Shown: one piece after another, positions 31,401 through 38,967 of the stretch
Numbering within the stretch: the first letter of the stretch is position 1
How the letters are laid out: each line of letters starts with the position of its first letter
Assembly: GCF_014863605.1 (NCBI RefSeq)
Contig: NZ_CP062252.1
Location: forward strand, 4,969,001-5,033,000
DNA length: 64,000 nucleotides
Source of the DNA: Pseudomonas allokribbensis
Lineage (GTDB): Bacteria > Pseudomonadota > Gammaproteobacteria > Pseudomonadales > Pseudomonadaceae
Direction of reading: 5' to 3'
Translations under genes and position numbers: made by a program
Notes under the pieces: generated by a model
Seen by the model: the letters and a program-made list of their open reading frames with translations, nothing else
What the model was told of the DNA's origin: nothing
The model's database searches: none

Positions 31401-33115
31401 GGGTCGGGGACATTCCCGCACAACATCCTTCAACCGGTGCCCAGTTCACTGATGAGGAAAAAGTTGTTGAGCGCTCCGGACGCAATCAGTGTCGCCGGGA
31501 TCTGCAAGCATTCTGGCGCGCCCGCTCAACAGCCCAACCCGAGGCGCGATCGGACAGGCTGGTTCTCAACCTCCCCTTCATCGGTGAGCTGCCAACGCTG
31601 AGCGCAGACTTCAGCCACGTCGCAACCCTGTCGATCACCGGTAATGCCCAGCTGCGCGCCGGCGATGGATTCTTCGGCGTTTTCACAGGGCTGAAAACCC
31701 TGGAACTGCGCGACCTCGGCTTGCAGCAAATGCCGGATTCATTCCGGCGCATGCCTGCCCTGGAAAGTCTGGTACTGAGCAATTGCGCGGTGGTGCTGAA
31801 TACCGAAGGTCGCGCCACTCTCGCTTCGCTGACACGCTTGAAGAAACTCGATCTCTACAACAATCCGCTGGGGTTGGCGCCAGACATCCGTTCCCTGCCG
31901 GCGCTGGATTTTCTCGATCTGGCCAGTACCGCGATTGCCGAGGTACCCATCGGGATGATCGATCATCCGGAGCTGGAAATCGTCATCCTCAACAACAATC
32001 GCATCAGTGAGATTCCAGACGAAGTTTTCAACTTGCCGGCGGAAATCGGCAATGGCTACGACTTCGGCAATAACCCCCTGAGCCCTGCGACTCGTGAACG
32101 GGTCAAAGACTACTTCAGGCACACCGGCGGTGATCTCGGCGTGCTTGCCGAAGAAGCGGATCGAGCGCGGGTGCAAACGCTGTACCCCGCACTGGACAAT
32201 GATCAGGCCAGCACTTTCATCTATCGCCTGAGCGGAACGTTGGCCGACGGTCGCCAGGAAGTGGCACGTCGGGAAACGGCGCTAAGCAATCTCACCCGCA
32301 GCCTCGCCCACTGGAGCGGCGACATTCCTGCAAACCCGCTCAACGGCCAGCCACTGTCGGAAACCGCACGATTGCGACAGGAGCAACTGCGCTCACAGTT
32401 CGCCGAAGCGCTGCTGACCTGCTGGCGCAAGATCCCGATAGAGGATTCAAGTCTGGACAGTTACGGGTTCAGCCACACCGTGAGTTTCATCGGCGAACTG
32501 CCGACACTGGGCGCCCCATTCTCTGACGTGCCGGACCTGTTCCTGGTAGGTGCCGGCCACTCATCACGGCTCGGTCGCTTCCTCGAAGCCTTTCCCGGCC
32601 TCGACAGCCTGGCCATTCGCGAATTCATTCTGGGCGATATTCCCAAGGATATTTTCACCATGAACCGATTGACGGCGCTGAGCCTGCCGGACTGCGAGAT
32701 CAGCCTGACGCCCGAGTCAGTCGCGGCACTGGCGGGGATGGACAACCTCGAAGTGCTCAATCTGCGCGACAACCCGCTGGGGCTGACGCCGGACGTCAGC
32801 AACCTGCACTCCCTGACCGATCTGGATTTGAGCGATACCGGGATCACCGAGATACCAAAAGGGACGCTGGAAAACCTGCACTGGAACGAGCTTGACCTGT
32901 CCGACAATGCGATCACTGACATACCGGAAGAAATAATGGATGTGCCCGCGACAGTCGGTGACCGCTACGACTTGCGCAACAACCCACTGTCACCCCAAAG
33001 TCTGGCCCGGGTTCGAGCCTACTATCAGGAAACGGGTAACAGCCTGAACGTTGCCGGCATCGACGGTACGCCGAGACCGCCGGAAATGAGGCCTGATCTG
33101 GAAATCGAAGACTGA
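25409..33115 (+). CDS. Giant dermonecrotic-toxin-like protein with five leucine-rich-repeat modules
   Basis: 2,568 residues. About 1-1040 resembles the DUF6543/dermonecrotic-toxin-like N-terminal region common in Pseudomonas NEL-type effectors, with a hydrophobic, membrane-prone stretch near 424-460. From about residue 1045 the chain is five homologous modules starting near 1045, 1346, 1650, 1954 and 2258 (periods 301, 304, 304, 304). Each has a (L/V)FP.(L/I)......A opening, a helical W..(E/D)L..L segment, an (F/L)(I/L)G(E/D)LP.L strand and an LRR block ending YD..NPLS....R. The family usually ends in an NEL E3-ligase domain; this one stops right after module 5. Probable secreted anti-eukaryote or competition factor; no T3SS gene is nearby. 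Confidence 0.85.
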   Translation: MSSTTGQSLNPASHYEPLAKAIPEWLGKASPARRSALKNSRRPLTDALKSAPRPQHDALRSAIATHMTAQNAVDQMLDRVQNASTFAEPLLTEALKSRFDLDVNVRETFLQLYIPVTAAGMTTGTRTWTVSLLEAALHNFEAGETEAGAYASGSSFITRPSATEQFDTLAPLNEKPGIPAFTRLCRELDIGARYKNYLEENLAISNPVAAAVLRHKVNATQKTALRVALKMARMKGDISEANLLSIESLLDGATTVLMNGQPMRCHDLTMMSVALTGIVIFAPDLERAKTAVSVVAYLPDDPEHPIKEYRSTADLAKELIRQLRGTDYQRFFSRFVAHEQRGQFFGQLKQRLSEVKWHPPQAGSQSPSWRDKPIEKPDLQLAVTPIVGELWEHLYQGKLNKILNDATVIAVPTAMVDRNARWRRWDSFVSVAASILEIAAFVVLPFVPFLGEMMMAYIAYQLLDEVFESVIDWAEGQTTEASEHFFAALESLIQLGAFGIGTGIAMTELPKVLPAEVVAFMDRFQPVKLRNGRTLYWKPELQSYTRDTVPAADSTPDAQGLHRLQGKKLLPMEQAHFVVNDHELPGKWRIEHPVRTDAYEPVVRHNGEGAFHTELENPLQWDGATVLRRIGPRMEPFAPARRERMLQVSGYTEDGLRKMHVNQERVPPLLADTIERFRIDQDLQTFIEQLTSDDPAIYRKADPLIQLQLLNEQGLWPDTKRLRLINALGETFWQSSDNAQLPLTDIHADRLIDSDLLKTLLQTLGEAEVHALLNEEFGQKIALEVRSRQLRIRLAQIAEQQRPALFEQRYQSLQHHDAPLVKQVARHVPQLPVRITEELVLTATGTELLQLGEGAFAERQQRLSENALHELRITRAYEGLEIDSVHNPDSETLALHSLSLLPGWSDAVSLEVRDQSFAGNRLDTTGPVGAAIEKVLVRRADGTWQPFDQAGLELHGPTDFYTSVLQALPDTQRRAMNLQIGEGQKLRQLIRDNPLPRASLRLTLAVETAPAADVDPLRLLGAEGYSRNLSSDDSPPTLETRVRDVFPGITQEGLQAMVLHLQSHLENPIAELSRLRLEYARLENDLDQWRLREVRIDPATGQELSLARRAAAGRDRQVFARTLLSCWRRETQERFGYRMRFTEPLLGDLPVLTADFSHVISLELSGSGTSAGIETFIGRFPRLSRLDLQNFDLHNLPQAITTLPTLRQLRLRKCGIILTPENQALLTSLNELVELDLKDNPLGTNFDVTFMPSLTYLNLSRTGIAEVPVGLIDHPQIRSAWLTDNQITTLPAALFEFSPTAGAGYDFSGNPLSAAARERVKTYFTRTGVNFGVRAEQADIVRTRALFPDIDEGQASGLIYRLPGSLIQGRLQLTAWETELATLSTELTRWARDTPDRDPNSGAMLEANERFTEQDARETFAVKLLRLWRHRSKIHPHARADVFTAEATFIGDLPQMSADFNHITALTLNGNKGLRGNAPFLKSFPRLKRLFLRNGELDQLTQTLTGLPMLEVLVLDSCGVSFTAESLTALAAMPSLESLELPGNPLDLVPDLQTLTTLTYLDLSRTGLLEIPPGLIDHPTLKTAILSENQITELPEALFELSAQAGDGYDLSNNPLTLATRERIKQYCRETGQDFAVLADAADIETTQQLFPDLDAQDASDVFYNLPGSLEHGRSQLRHWQAEIRQLNADLARWAAAGPSVHPSTGRLLNPRQLFMMQANRKLFAQRIEELWRFRFAEKPTERGNVLIAELPFIGELPVLSADFSHIAELTLDGNPTLSGVDAFLSSFTGLRHLELHEFKLEHLPQACERMPSLARLVLEYCELTLTPPTQARLSSMARLQFLNLSHNPLGATPELKELPALIHVRLIDTGITHVPEGLVEHPTLIMANFDHNRISELPDSLFDLPVLSPNQFILGENPLSPATRERIKSSYQRNRQDFGVSMPQADIDRVLALFPALDAEQASRMLYLLPGTLDQGRLQIAQWETEWQQLDATLNRWVGDIPAQHPSTGAQFTDEEKVVERSGRNQCRRDLQAFWRARSTAQPEARSDRLVLNLPFIGELPTLSADFSHVATLSITGNAQLRAGDGFFGVFTGLKTLELRDLGLQQMPDSFRRMPALESLVLSNCAVVLNTEGRATLASLTRLKKLDLYNNPLGLAPDIRSLPALDFLDLASTAIAEVPIGMIDHPELEIVILNNNRISEIPDEVFNLPAEIGNGYDFGNNPLSPATRERVKDYFRHTGGDLGVLAEEADRARVQTLYPALDNDQASTFIYRLSGTLADGRQEVARRETALSNLTRSLAHWSGDIPANPLNGQPLSETARLRQEQLRSQFAEALLTCWRKIPIEDSSLDSYGFSHTVSFIGELPTLGAPFSDVPDLFLVGAGHSSRLGRFLEAFPGLDSLAIREFILGDIPKDIFTMNRLTALSLPDCEISLTPESVAALAGMDNLEVLNLRDNPLGLTPDVSNLHSLTDLDLSDTGITEIPKGTLENLHWNELDLSDNAITDIPEEIMDVPATVGDRYDLRNNPLSPQSLARVRAYYQETGNSLNVAGIDGTPRPPEMRPDLEIED

Positions 33116-33124
33116 CCGATATGG

Positions 33125-33152
33125 CGCCATGGCAGCCAAAGCCATGGCGTCG
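33125..33152. terminator. Hairpin between convergent LRR-protein and argR genes
   Basis: CGCCATGGC/GCCATGGCG forms a perfect 9-bp stem with a 7-base loop in the 48-base gap between two convergent genes. There is no T run, so termination is inferred from position. Confidence 0.45.
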
Positions 33153-33163
33153 TTGGCAGCGGA

Positions 33164-34144
33164 TCAACCGCGCTCTGGCGGCACCGACGACAGTTCGAAC
33201 GGACTGCTGCTGCGCCGCTGGTTGCGGTCTTCCCGCGGCGTGGCGCCGAAGAAGTTGCGATAGGCGCTGGAGAAATGTGGCCCCGAGGAGAACCCGCACG
33301 ACAGGCCGATCTGGATGATCGACTTGCTGGTCTGCATCAACATCTGCCGGGCCTTGTTCAGGCGCAGTTCCAGGTAGTACTGGCTCGGCACGCGGTTGAG
33401 GTATTGCTTGAAGATCCGCTCCAGCTGGCGACGGGACACGCACACGTGCTGGGCGATTTCGTCGGTGGTCAGCGGTTCTTCGATGTTGGCTTCCATCAGC
33501 AACACCGCCTGGGTGAGCTTCGGATGGCTGGAGCCGAGACGGTTCTGCAATGGAATGCGCTGACGCTCGCCACCTTCGCGGATGCGCTCGACCACCAGTT
33601 CTTCGGAGACCGCACCGGCCAGTTCAGCACCGTGATCACGGGCCAGCACCGCCAGCAACAAATCGAGTACCGACATGCCGCCGCACGCCGTCAGGCGATC
33701 GCGATCCCAATCGAACAGATGGCTGGTGGCGATGACCTTCGGGAAGCGTTCGGCGAAGTCGTCCTGCCAGCGCCAGTGCACTGCCGCGCGGTAACCGTCG
33801 AGCAGACCGAGCTGCGCCAGCGGATACACACCGGCCGACAGACCGCCGATCACACAACCGGCGCGCACCAATTGTTTCAGCGCGCTGCTGAGTGCCGGCG
33901 CCAAAGTCATCGGTGGCTCGTCAGCGAGCAGGAACAGTTTCTGGAAGTTTTCGAGCTTGCCGGCCCAAGGTTCGCCGGGCAGTTGCCATTCGCCTTCAAG
34001 CGGTGGCTCGGCCTGCAGGAACGACAACTCGTAAACCACGTCCGGATGCACACGCTGGGCAACACGCAAGGCCTCCTCTGCCAGCGCCAAAGTCAGAGCT
34101 TTAGTGCTGGGCCAAATCAGGAAACCAATTCGATGGGCAGTCAT
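33164..34144 (-). CDS. argR: AraC-family arginine regulator ArgR
   Basis: 326 residues. The N-terminal two-thirds is a GATase1/DJ-1-like sensing domain (RIGFLIWPS, CVIGGLSAGVYPLAQLGLL, ATSHLFDWDRDRLTACGG). The C-terminal AraC HTH has TTDEIAQHVCVSRRQLERIFKQYL and the second helix pair ending CGFSSGPHFSSAYRNFFG. Pseudomonas ArgR activates aru and aot and represses arginine synthesis genes in response to arginine. It is last in the aot cluster on the same strand. Start 34144 fits the known protein length. Confidence 0.95.
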   Translation of the reverse strand: MTAHRIGFLIWPSTKALTLALAEEALRVAQRVHPDVVYELSFLQAEPPLEGEWQLPGEPWAGKLENFQKLFLLADEPPMTLAPALSSALKQLVRAGCVIGGLSAGVYPLAQLGLLDGYRAAVHWRWQDDFAERFPKVIATSHLFDWDRDRLTACGGMSVLDLLLAVLARDHGAELAGAVSEELVVERIREGGERQRIPLQNRLGSSHPKLTQAVLLMEANIEEPLTTDEIAQHVCVSRRQLERIFKQYLNRVPSQYYLELRLNKARQMLMQTSKSIIQIGLSCGFSSGPHFSSAYRNFFGATPREDRNQRRSSSPFELSSVPPERG

Positions 34145-34193
34145 GGCGGGCGATCCGAAACGTAAACAGAGGGAAAAACCGAAATCGGCTGCA

Positions 34194-34240
34194 ACCAAAT
34201 TAGACCATCTGGCGCGCTGCGCAGCATGACCTAATTTGGT
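34194..34240. promoter_or_regulatory. Inverted repeat in the aotP-argR gap
   Basis: ACCAAATTAG (34194-34203) and CTAATTTGGT (34231-34240) are perfect 10-base inverted arms, with a GC-rich inner dyad (GCGCTGCGC) between them. It lies 50-96 bases before argR and 15 bases after aotP. It could be an operator, a processing hairpin or an attenuator. Confidence 0.5.
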
Positions 34241-34255
34241 GCATAACGGGAGCGA

Positions 34256-35020
34256 TTACTTGAGGCTGCCCGAGAGGAATTGTTGCAAACGTTCCGACTG
34301 CGGATTGACCAGCACTTCACGCGGGTTGCCGCTTTCTTCCACGACGCCTTTATGCAGGAACACCAACTGGTTCGACACTTCACGGGCGAAGCCCATTTCG
34401 TGAGTCACCACCACCATGGTGCGGCCTTCCTGAGCGAGGGCCTGCATGACTTTCAGCACGTCGCCGACCAGTTCCGGGTCGAGGGCCGAAGTCGGTTCGT
34501 CGAACAGCATCACTTCCGGTTCCATCGCCAGCGCACGGGCAATTGCCACACGCTGCTGCTCACCACCGGACATGTGCCCCGGGAACGCGTCTTTACGATG
34601 AGCCACGCCCACCTTGTTCAGGTAGTACTCGGCTTTTTCGCGAGCTTCGGCCTTGGACACGCCCAGCACGTGAACGGGCGCTTCCATGATGTTTTCCAGC
34701 GCGGTCATGTGCGACCACAGGTTGAAGTGCTGGAACACCATCGACAGGCGCGAACGCATGCGTTGCAGCTGTTTCGGATCAGCGGCTTTCAGCGCGCCGT
34801 CCTTGTTCGCCACCAGCTTCAACTCTTCATTGTTGAGCAGGATCTTGCCCGCGTGCGGCTGCTCGAGCAAGTTGATGCAGCGCAGGAAAGTACTTTTGCC
34901 GGAGCCACTGGAGCCGATGATGCTGATCACATCGCCGGCGGCCGCTTTCAGGGAAACGCCCTTGAGCACTTCGTGACTGCCATAGCGTTTATGCAGGTCT
35001 TGGACTTCAAGTTTGTACAT
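34256..35020 (-). CDS. aotP: Arginine/ornithine ABC transporter ATP-binding protein AotP
   Basis: A 254-residue HisP-like ATPase. Walker A GSSGSGKST, signature MSGGEQQRVAIARALA, Walker B VMLFDEPTSALDP and the His loop VVVTHEMGF are all intact. It powers import of arginine and ornithine through AotQM with binding protein AotJ. Start 35020 (MYKLEVQDL) is preferred over an upstream Met five codons earlier. Confidence 0.95.
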   Translation of the reverse strand: MYKLEVQDLHKRYGSHEVLKGVSLKAAAGDVISIIGSSGSGKSTFLRCINLLEQPHAGKILLNNEELKLVANKDGALKAADPKQLQRMRSRLSMVFQHFNLWSHMTALENIMEAPVHVLGVSKAEAREKAEYYLNKVGVAHRKDAFPGHMSGGEQQRVAIARALAMEPEVMLFDEPTSALDPELVGDVLKVMQALAQEGRTMVVVTHEMGFAREVSNQLVFLHKGVVEESGNPREVLVNPQSERLQQFLSGSLK

Positions 35021-35043
35021 GCGGTCGGTTCTCACAAAAACAG

Positions 35044-36156
35044 TCAGTCGTTGAGCAAAGGGCCGTCGCGCAGCGCATCGCGCCCCGCCACTTTGGCCAG
35101 CCAGAAACCGGGTTGGGCGTAACGCAGCCGCTCAATGGCAAACAGCACCCCGGACGTACCAGCACACACCGTGCTGACCCGATCCGACAGCGGATCGATC
35201 ACTTCAAAAATCTTGTCACCGGCTTCAACCCACTCGCCGGGCTTGCGCAGAAAACTCACCACGCCAGGATGCGGCGGCAGGAGCAGTTCCGTGCCTTCGA
35301 ACGGCATGCCTTCGCATGGTTCGCGCTCGGCGCTTGGCCACTCGCCACGGATCAGGCCTTGCTCGGCGAGGAACGCCAGAATGCCTTCTGCCCAGGCCTC
35401 AGCCTGTGCAGGTGTGGTGTCAGCCTGACCGCCGAGTTCAACGGTGGTCGCCAGGCACGCCAGTGGAATCTGCGCGTCCGGGAACAGGCGCGACAGACGC
35501 AGCCACGGCAGCGAACAGGCTTCGTCGAACGAGCTGCCACCGGAATCTTCCGCCAGCAGGCCGACCTTCACGTCCAGGTGCGCAGCGAGCGAACGCCACT
35601 GCGGCCAGTGTTGCGGCAAGGCATACATGTGCAGTGCGGCTTCGCAGTCGCAATGCAAGTCCAGCACCACATCGGCGGTGGCGGCATGTTGCAGCAGGAT
35701 GCGCTGCATGCCTTGCAACTGGCTGCTGGCCTCGGGCAATGCGGCCAGGTGATCGGCCATCGCCTGACGGATCAGACGGATATTGGCGTGCGGATCATCA
35801 CCGAGTTGTCCTTCCAGCTTAGCGGCCACCGGCGCGCTGAGCTCGACGAAATCACGGTTGAAATTCTTGCCGCTGCCGGCCTCGAAACGCCCCTGGTGGT
35901 TGCCTTGCAGCAACTGGCCAAGACCCAGCGGGTTGGCCACGGGCACCAGTTCGATGACGCCGTTGAGCAGGCCCTTGGCTTCGAGTTCGCCGAGGCGTTT
36001 TTTCAGTTCCCAGGCGGTACGCATGCCGGGCAATTCGTCGGCGTGGAGGCTGGCCTGGATGTAGGCCTTGCGCTCACCGCTACCGAAGCGAAACACCGAA
36101 ATCCGGCGCTCGCTGCCCAGGTGGCTCCACGGCAGAACGTGGTCGATGCGTTCCAT
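35044..36156 (-). CDS. aotO: Succinylglutamate desuccinylase/aspartoacylase-family protein AotO
   Basis: 370 residues, a zinc-hydrolase relative of AstE. QASLHADELPGMRTAW holds the H..E zinc ligands, and VLDLHCDCEAALHMY a third His. The C-terminal part (PHPGVVSFLRKPGEWVEAGDKIFEVID) resembles a biotinyl/lipoyl-like barrel. It lies between permease and ATPase genes of the aot operon in pseudomonads; its substrate is unsettled and it is reportedly dispensable for uptake. Confidence 0.9.
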   Translation of the reverse strand: MERIDHVLPWSHLGSERRISVFRFGSGERKAYIQASLHADELPGMRTAWELKKRLGELEAKGLLNGVIELVPVANPLGLGQLLQGNHQGRFEAGSGKNFNRDFVELSAPVAAKLEGQLGDDPHANIRLIRQAMADHLAALPEASSQLQGMQRILLQHAATADVVLDLHCDCEAALHMYALPQHWPQWRSLAAHLDVKVGLLAEDSGGSSFDEACSLPWLRLSRLFPDAQIPLACLATTVELGGQADTTPAQAEAWAEGILAFLAEQGLIRGEWPSAEREPCEGMPFEGTELLLPPHPGVVSFLRKPGEWVEAGDKIFEVIDPLSDRVSTVCAGTSGVLFAIERLRYAQPGFWLAKVAGRDALRDGPLLND

Positions 36157-36157
36157 A

Positions 36158-36856
36158 TCAGTGCTTCCTCGGGGCCAGGTAGCTCAGCCAGCGACGCTCG
36201 GCCAGCTTGAACAGGCGCACCAGAATGAAGGTCAGGCACAGGTAGAACACGCCGGCGGTGATGTACGCCTCGAACGGCAGGTAGAACTGCGCGTTGACGG
36301 TACGGGCCGCGCCGGTGATGTCGATCAGGGTCACAATGGACGCCAGACTGGTGGTCTGCAGCATCATGATCACTTCGTTGCTGTACTGCGGCAGTGCCCG
36401 GCGCAGGGCCGATGGCAACAGGATGCGCTGGTACATCTTGAAGCGCGACATGCCCATGGCCTTGGCCGCTTCGATCTCGCCATTCGGCGTGGCCTTCAGG
36501 CTGCCGGCGATGATTTCGGCGGTGTAGGCGCTGGTGTTGATCGCGAACGCCAGGCACGCACAGAACGTTGCGCTGGACAGCCACGGCCAGAGGAAGCTTT
36601 CACGCACCGTTTCGAACTGAGCCAGACCGTAGTAGATCAGGAACAGCTGAACCAGCATCGGTGTGCCGCGAATCACGTAAGTGAAGAGCCACGCCGTCAT
36701 GTTGACGACGGCATTCTTCGAGACGCGCATCAGCCCCAGCGGCAGTGCCGCGAGCAGACCGAAGAACAGCGACAGCGCGAGCAACTTGAGGGTGGTGACC
36801 AGACCGCCGAGGTACAGCGGCAGGGCCTCCCAAATGACGTTGTAGTCGAAGATCAT
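36158..36856 (-). CDS. aotM: Arginine/ornithine ABC transporter permease AotM
   Basis: A 232-residue HisM-type polar amino acid permease with about five membrane helices. The cytoplasmic coupling loop EAAKAMGMSRFKMYQRILLPSAL carries the EAA...G motif that docks on AotP. The gene starts 4 bases inside the end of aotQ and ends one base before aotO starts, so translation is coupled along the operon. Confidence 0.95.
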   Translation of the reverse strand: MIFDYNVIWEALPLYLGGLVTTLKLLALSLFFGLLAALPLGLMRVSKNAVVNMTAWLFTYVIRGTPMLVQLFLIYYGLAQFETVRESFLWPWLSSATFCACLAFAINTSAYTAEIIAGSLKATPNGEIEAAKAMGMSRFKMYQRILLPSALRRALPQYSNEVIMMLQTTSLASIVTLIDITGAARTVNAQFYLPFEAYITAGVFYLCLTFILVRLFKLAERRWLSYLAPRKH

Positions 36857-37542
36857 AGATCAGCCGCCCTTACGCCTACCGAGTAGCGCTTCTCAAGGTG
36901 ACGCAGCGCCAGCAACGAGACACTGGTGATCACCAGGTACATCGCCGCCACTGCGAGGAAGAAGGTGAAAGGCTCGCGGGTGGCGTCGGCCGCCTGCTTG
37001 GCCTTGAACATCATGTCTTGCAGACCGACCACGGAAATCAGCGCGGTGGCCTTGGTCAACACCAGCCAGTTGTTGGTGAAGCCCGGAATCGCCAGACGGA
37101 TCATCTGCGGCACCAGCACCCGGAAGAACACCTGGACACTGCTCATGCCGTACGCCATGCCCGCTTCGGCCTGACCTTTGGGGATCGCCATGAACGCGCC
37201 ACGGAAGGTTTCCGACAGGTACGCACCGAAGATGAAACCGAGGGTGCCGATACCGGCGGCCAACGGGTTCAGGTCGATGTAGTCGTCATAGCCGAGCATC
37301 GGTGCGACGCGGTTGAGCAAGTCCTGGCCGCCGTAGAAGATCAACAGGATCAGCACCAGATCGGGAATCCCGCGGATCACCGTGGAATACAGATCGCCCA
37401 GCCAGGCCAGCCAGCGCACTGGCGACAGGCGCAATGCGACACCGATCAGCCCGAGAACGATGGCCAGGGCCATGGACGACAAGGCGAGCTGAAGCGTCAG
37501 CCAAGCGCCATCGAGGATGACAGCCCCGTAGCCTTTCAACAT
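36853..37542 (-). CDS. aotQ: Arginine/ornithine ABC transporter permease AotQ
   Basis: A 229-residue HisQ-type permease. Coupling loop QAEAGMAYGMSSVQVFFRVLVPQ and an N-terminal helix LALSSMALAIVLGLIGVAL are visible. It forms the membrane channel with AotM. Separated from aotJ by 91 bases that contain a terminator-like hairpin. Confidence 0.95.
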   Translation of the reverse strand: MLKGYGAVILDGAWLTLQLALSSMALAIVLGLIGVALRLSPVRWLAWLGDLYSTVIRGIPDLVLILLIFYGGQDLLNRVAPMLGYDDYIDLNPLAAGIGTLGFIFGAYLSETFRGAFMAIPKGQAEAGMAYGMSSVQVFFRVLVPQMIRLAIPGFTNNWLVLTKATALISVVGLQDMMFKAKQAADATREPFTFFLAVAAMYLVITSVSLLALRHLEKRYSVGVRAADL

Positions 37543-37567
37543 GATTCAGGTCCTCGAAAGTTGGGAT

Positions 37568-37612
37568 GAAAAAATGGCGCAAACCGCAGAGATCCTGTTG
37601 CTTGCGCCATTT
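37568..37612 (-). terminator. Terminator-like hairpin between aotJ and aotQ
   Basis: On the minus strand AAATGGCGCAA pairs with TTGCGCCATTT over 11 bp and is followed by more T residues. Because aotQMOP continue on the same strand, it probably acts as a partial terminator that keeps binding-protein mRNA in excess. Confidence 0.7.
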
Positions 37613-37633
37613 CGGACGGGTCGAGCGACGTCT

Positions 37634-38407
37634 TTACTTGCCGTAAATGTCGAAGTCGAAGTACTTGTCCTGGATTTGCTTGTACTTGCCGTTTTCGCGG
37701 ATGGCCGCGATGGCAGAATTGATCTTGTCTTTCAGGGCGTCGCCCTTGCGCACCGCGATACCTACGCCGTCGCCGAAGTATTTGACGTCGGTGAAGGCCG
37801 GGCCGACGAACGCGAAGCCTTTGCCGGCGTCGGTTTTCAGGAAGCCGTCATTCAACAGCGTAGCGTCAGCCACGGTACCGTCGAGGCGACCGGCGGCCAC
37901 GTCGAGGTAGATTTCGTTCTGCGAGCCGTATGGCTTGATTTCGGCACCCAGCGGGGCCAGGACTTCGCGGGCGAAACGCTCGTGGATCGAACCACGTTGT
38001 ACGCCGATGTTCTTGCCCTTCAGCTCGGTCAGGCCTTCGCTGACAGCGGTGCCTTCTTTCATGACCAGGCGAGCCGGGGTGTTGTAGTACTTGTTGGTGA
38101 AGTCCACGGACTTCTTGCGGTCGTCAGTGATCGACATGGACGACAGGATCGCGTCGATCTTGCGCACTTTCAGTGCCGGGATCAGACCGTCGAATTCTTG
38201 CTCGACCCACTGGCACTTGACCTTCATTTCTTCGCACAGTGCGTTGCCGATGTCGTAGTCGAAACCGACGATGCTGCCGTCCGGCGCTTTGGAAGCAAAT
38301 GGAGGGTAAGCCGCTTCGATACCGATCTTCAGAGGCTTTTCATCGGCGAATGTCGGCAGGGACAGCACGGACAGTGCCAGGGCGCCAAGCAGCACAAGTT
38401 TCTTCAT
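37634..38407 (-). CDS. aotJ: Arginine/ornithine periplasmic binding protein AotJ
   Basis: 257 residues. The signal peptide (1-21, cleaved near TFA-DE) is followed by a family 3 solute-binding fold: [49 protein letters not shown] and GVQRGSIHE. Cys residues near 59 and 65 match the disulfide of HisJ/ArgT relatives. It captures arginine and ornithine for AotQMP. First gene of the aot operon. Confidence 0.95.
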   Translation of the reverse strand: MKKLVLLGALALSVLSLPTFADEKPLKIGIEAAYPPFASKAPDGSIVGFDYDIGNALCEEMKVKCQWVEQEFDGLIPALKVRKIDAILSSMSITDDRKKSVDFTNKYYNTPARLVMKEGTAVSEGLTELKGKNIGVQRGSIHERFAREVLAPLGAEIKPYGSQNEIYLDVAAGRLDGTVADATLLNDGFLKTDAGKGFAFVGPAFTDVKYFGDGVGIAVRKGDALKDKINSAIAAIRENGKYKQIQDKYFDFDIYGK

Positions 38408-38589
38408 CTTGGGACTCCATCGGTAAAGGGCAAAAACGGCAGAGTGAGCGACAGCCCAATATGCGAATGGGTGAATCGGGAAAGCGGTGCTGCATCTGTG
38501 GGAAATTTCCCATTGAAACCGTCAGCGATTTCAACACGAGCCACGACGAGCGAGTGATCGGCATTCTAACGACAGGCCCGAAGCCGATA

Positions 38590-38626
38590 TTTCTTCAATG
38601 CGACAACTAATTACAGATGCACCGAG
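38590..38626 (-). promoter_or_regulatory. Candidate ArgR operator upstream of aotJ
   Basis: Minus-strand TGTCGC-N8-AA matches exactly (38590-38605). The tandem upstream half keeps AA in register 21 bases away (38611-38612) but has a poor TGTCGC box. It lies about 180 bases before aotJ. The remainder of the 560-base gap to acsA shows no gene. Confidence 0.5.
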
Positions 38627-38910
38627 AAACCCGCTTGAGCACATTGACAGCTCCGCAATTTCATGCAAGAGCGAAAGACAGTGAACCGATCTATGCTGCA
38701 AATTGCGGGCCTATTATTCGCAAACCCTTCTAATCCGGCAAGCGCGGGGTGATGTCTTATTTTTCACAGGGTGTTTTGAGGCCCTGAAACAGGGCGTGGC
38801 GTTTCCCATCGCCCCGTTGCGGAGCAGGCGGTTACACATTCAGTTACTTGAAGGCTGACGGGTAACAGTGGGAAGTGCCTGACAGATGAAACCGATAATT
38901 ATTGGAAAAC

Positions 38911-38948
38911 AAAAAGCCCCGCCCGGCGCGATGCCGGACGGGGCTTTT
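38911..38948. terminator. Terminator of acsA
   Basis: AAAAGCCCCGCCCGGC/GCCGGACGGGGCTTTT forms a long stem with one mismatch; the minus strand continues in T residues. Located 20 bases past the acsA stop. Confidence 0.92.
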
Positions 38949-38967
38949 CAGCCTTCAGACCCGCCGC

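Noticed and set aside
25409..33115. Calling the giant LRR protein an NEL-type E3 ubiquitin ligase
   Set aside because: No C-terminal domain follows the last LRR module, and I could not find a convincing Cys-x-Asp catalytic motif.
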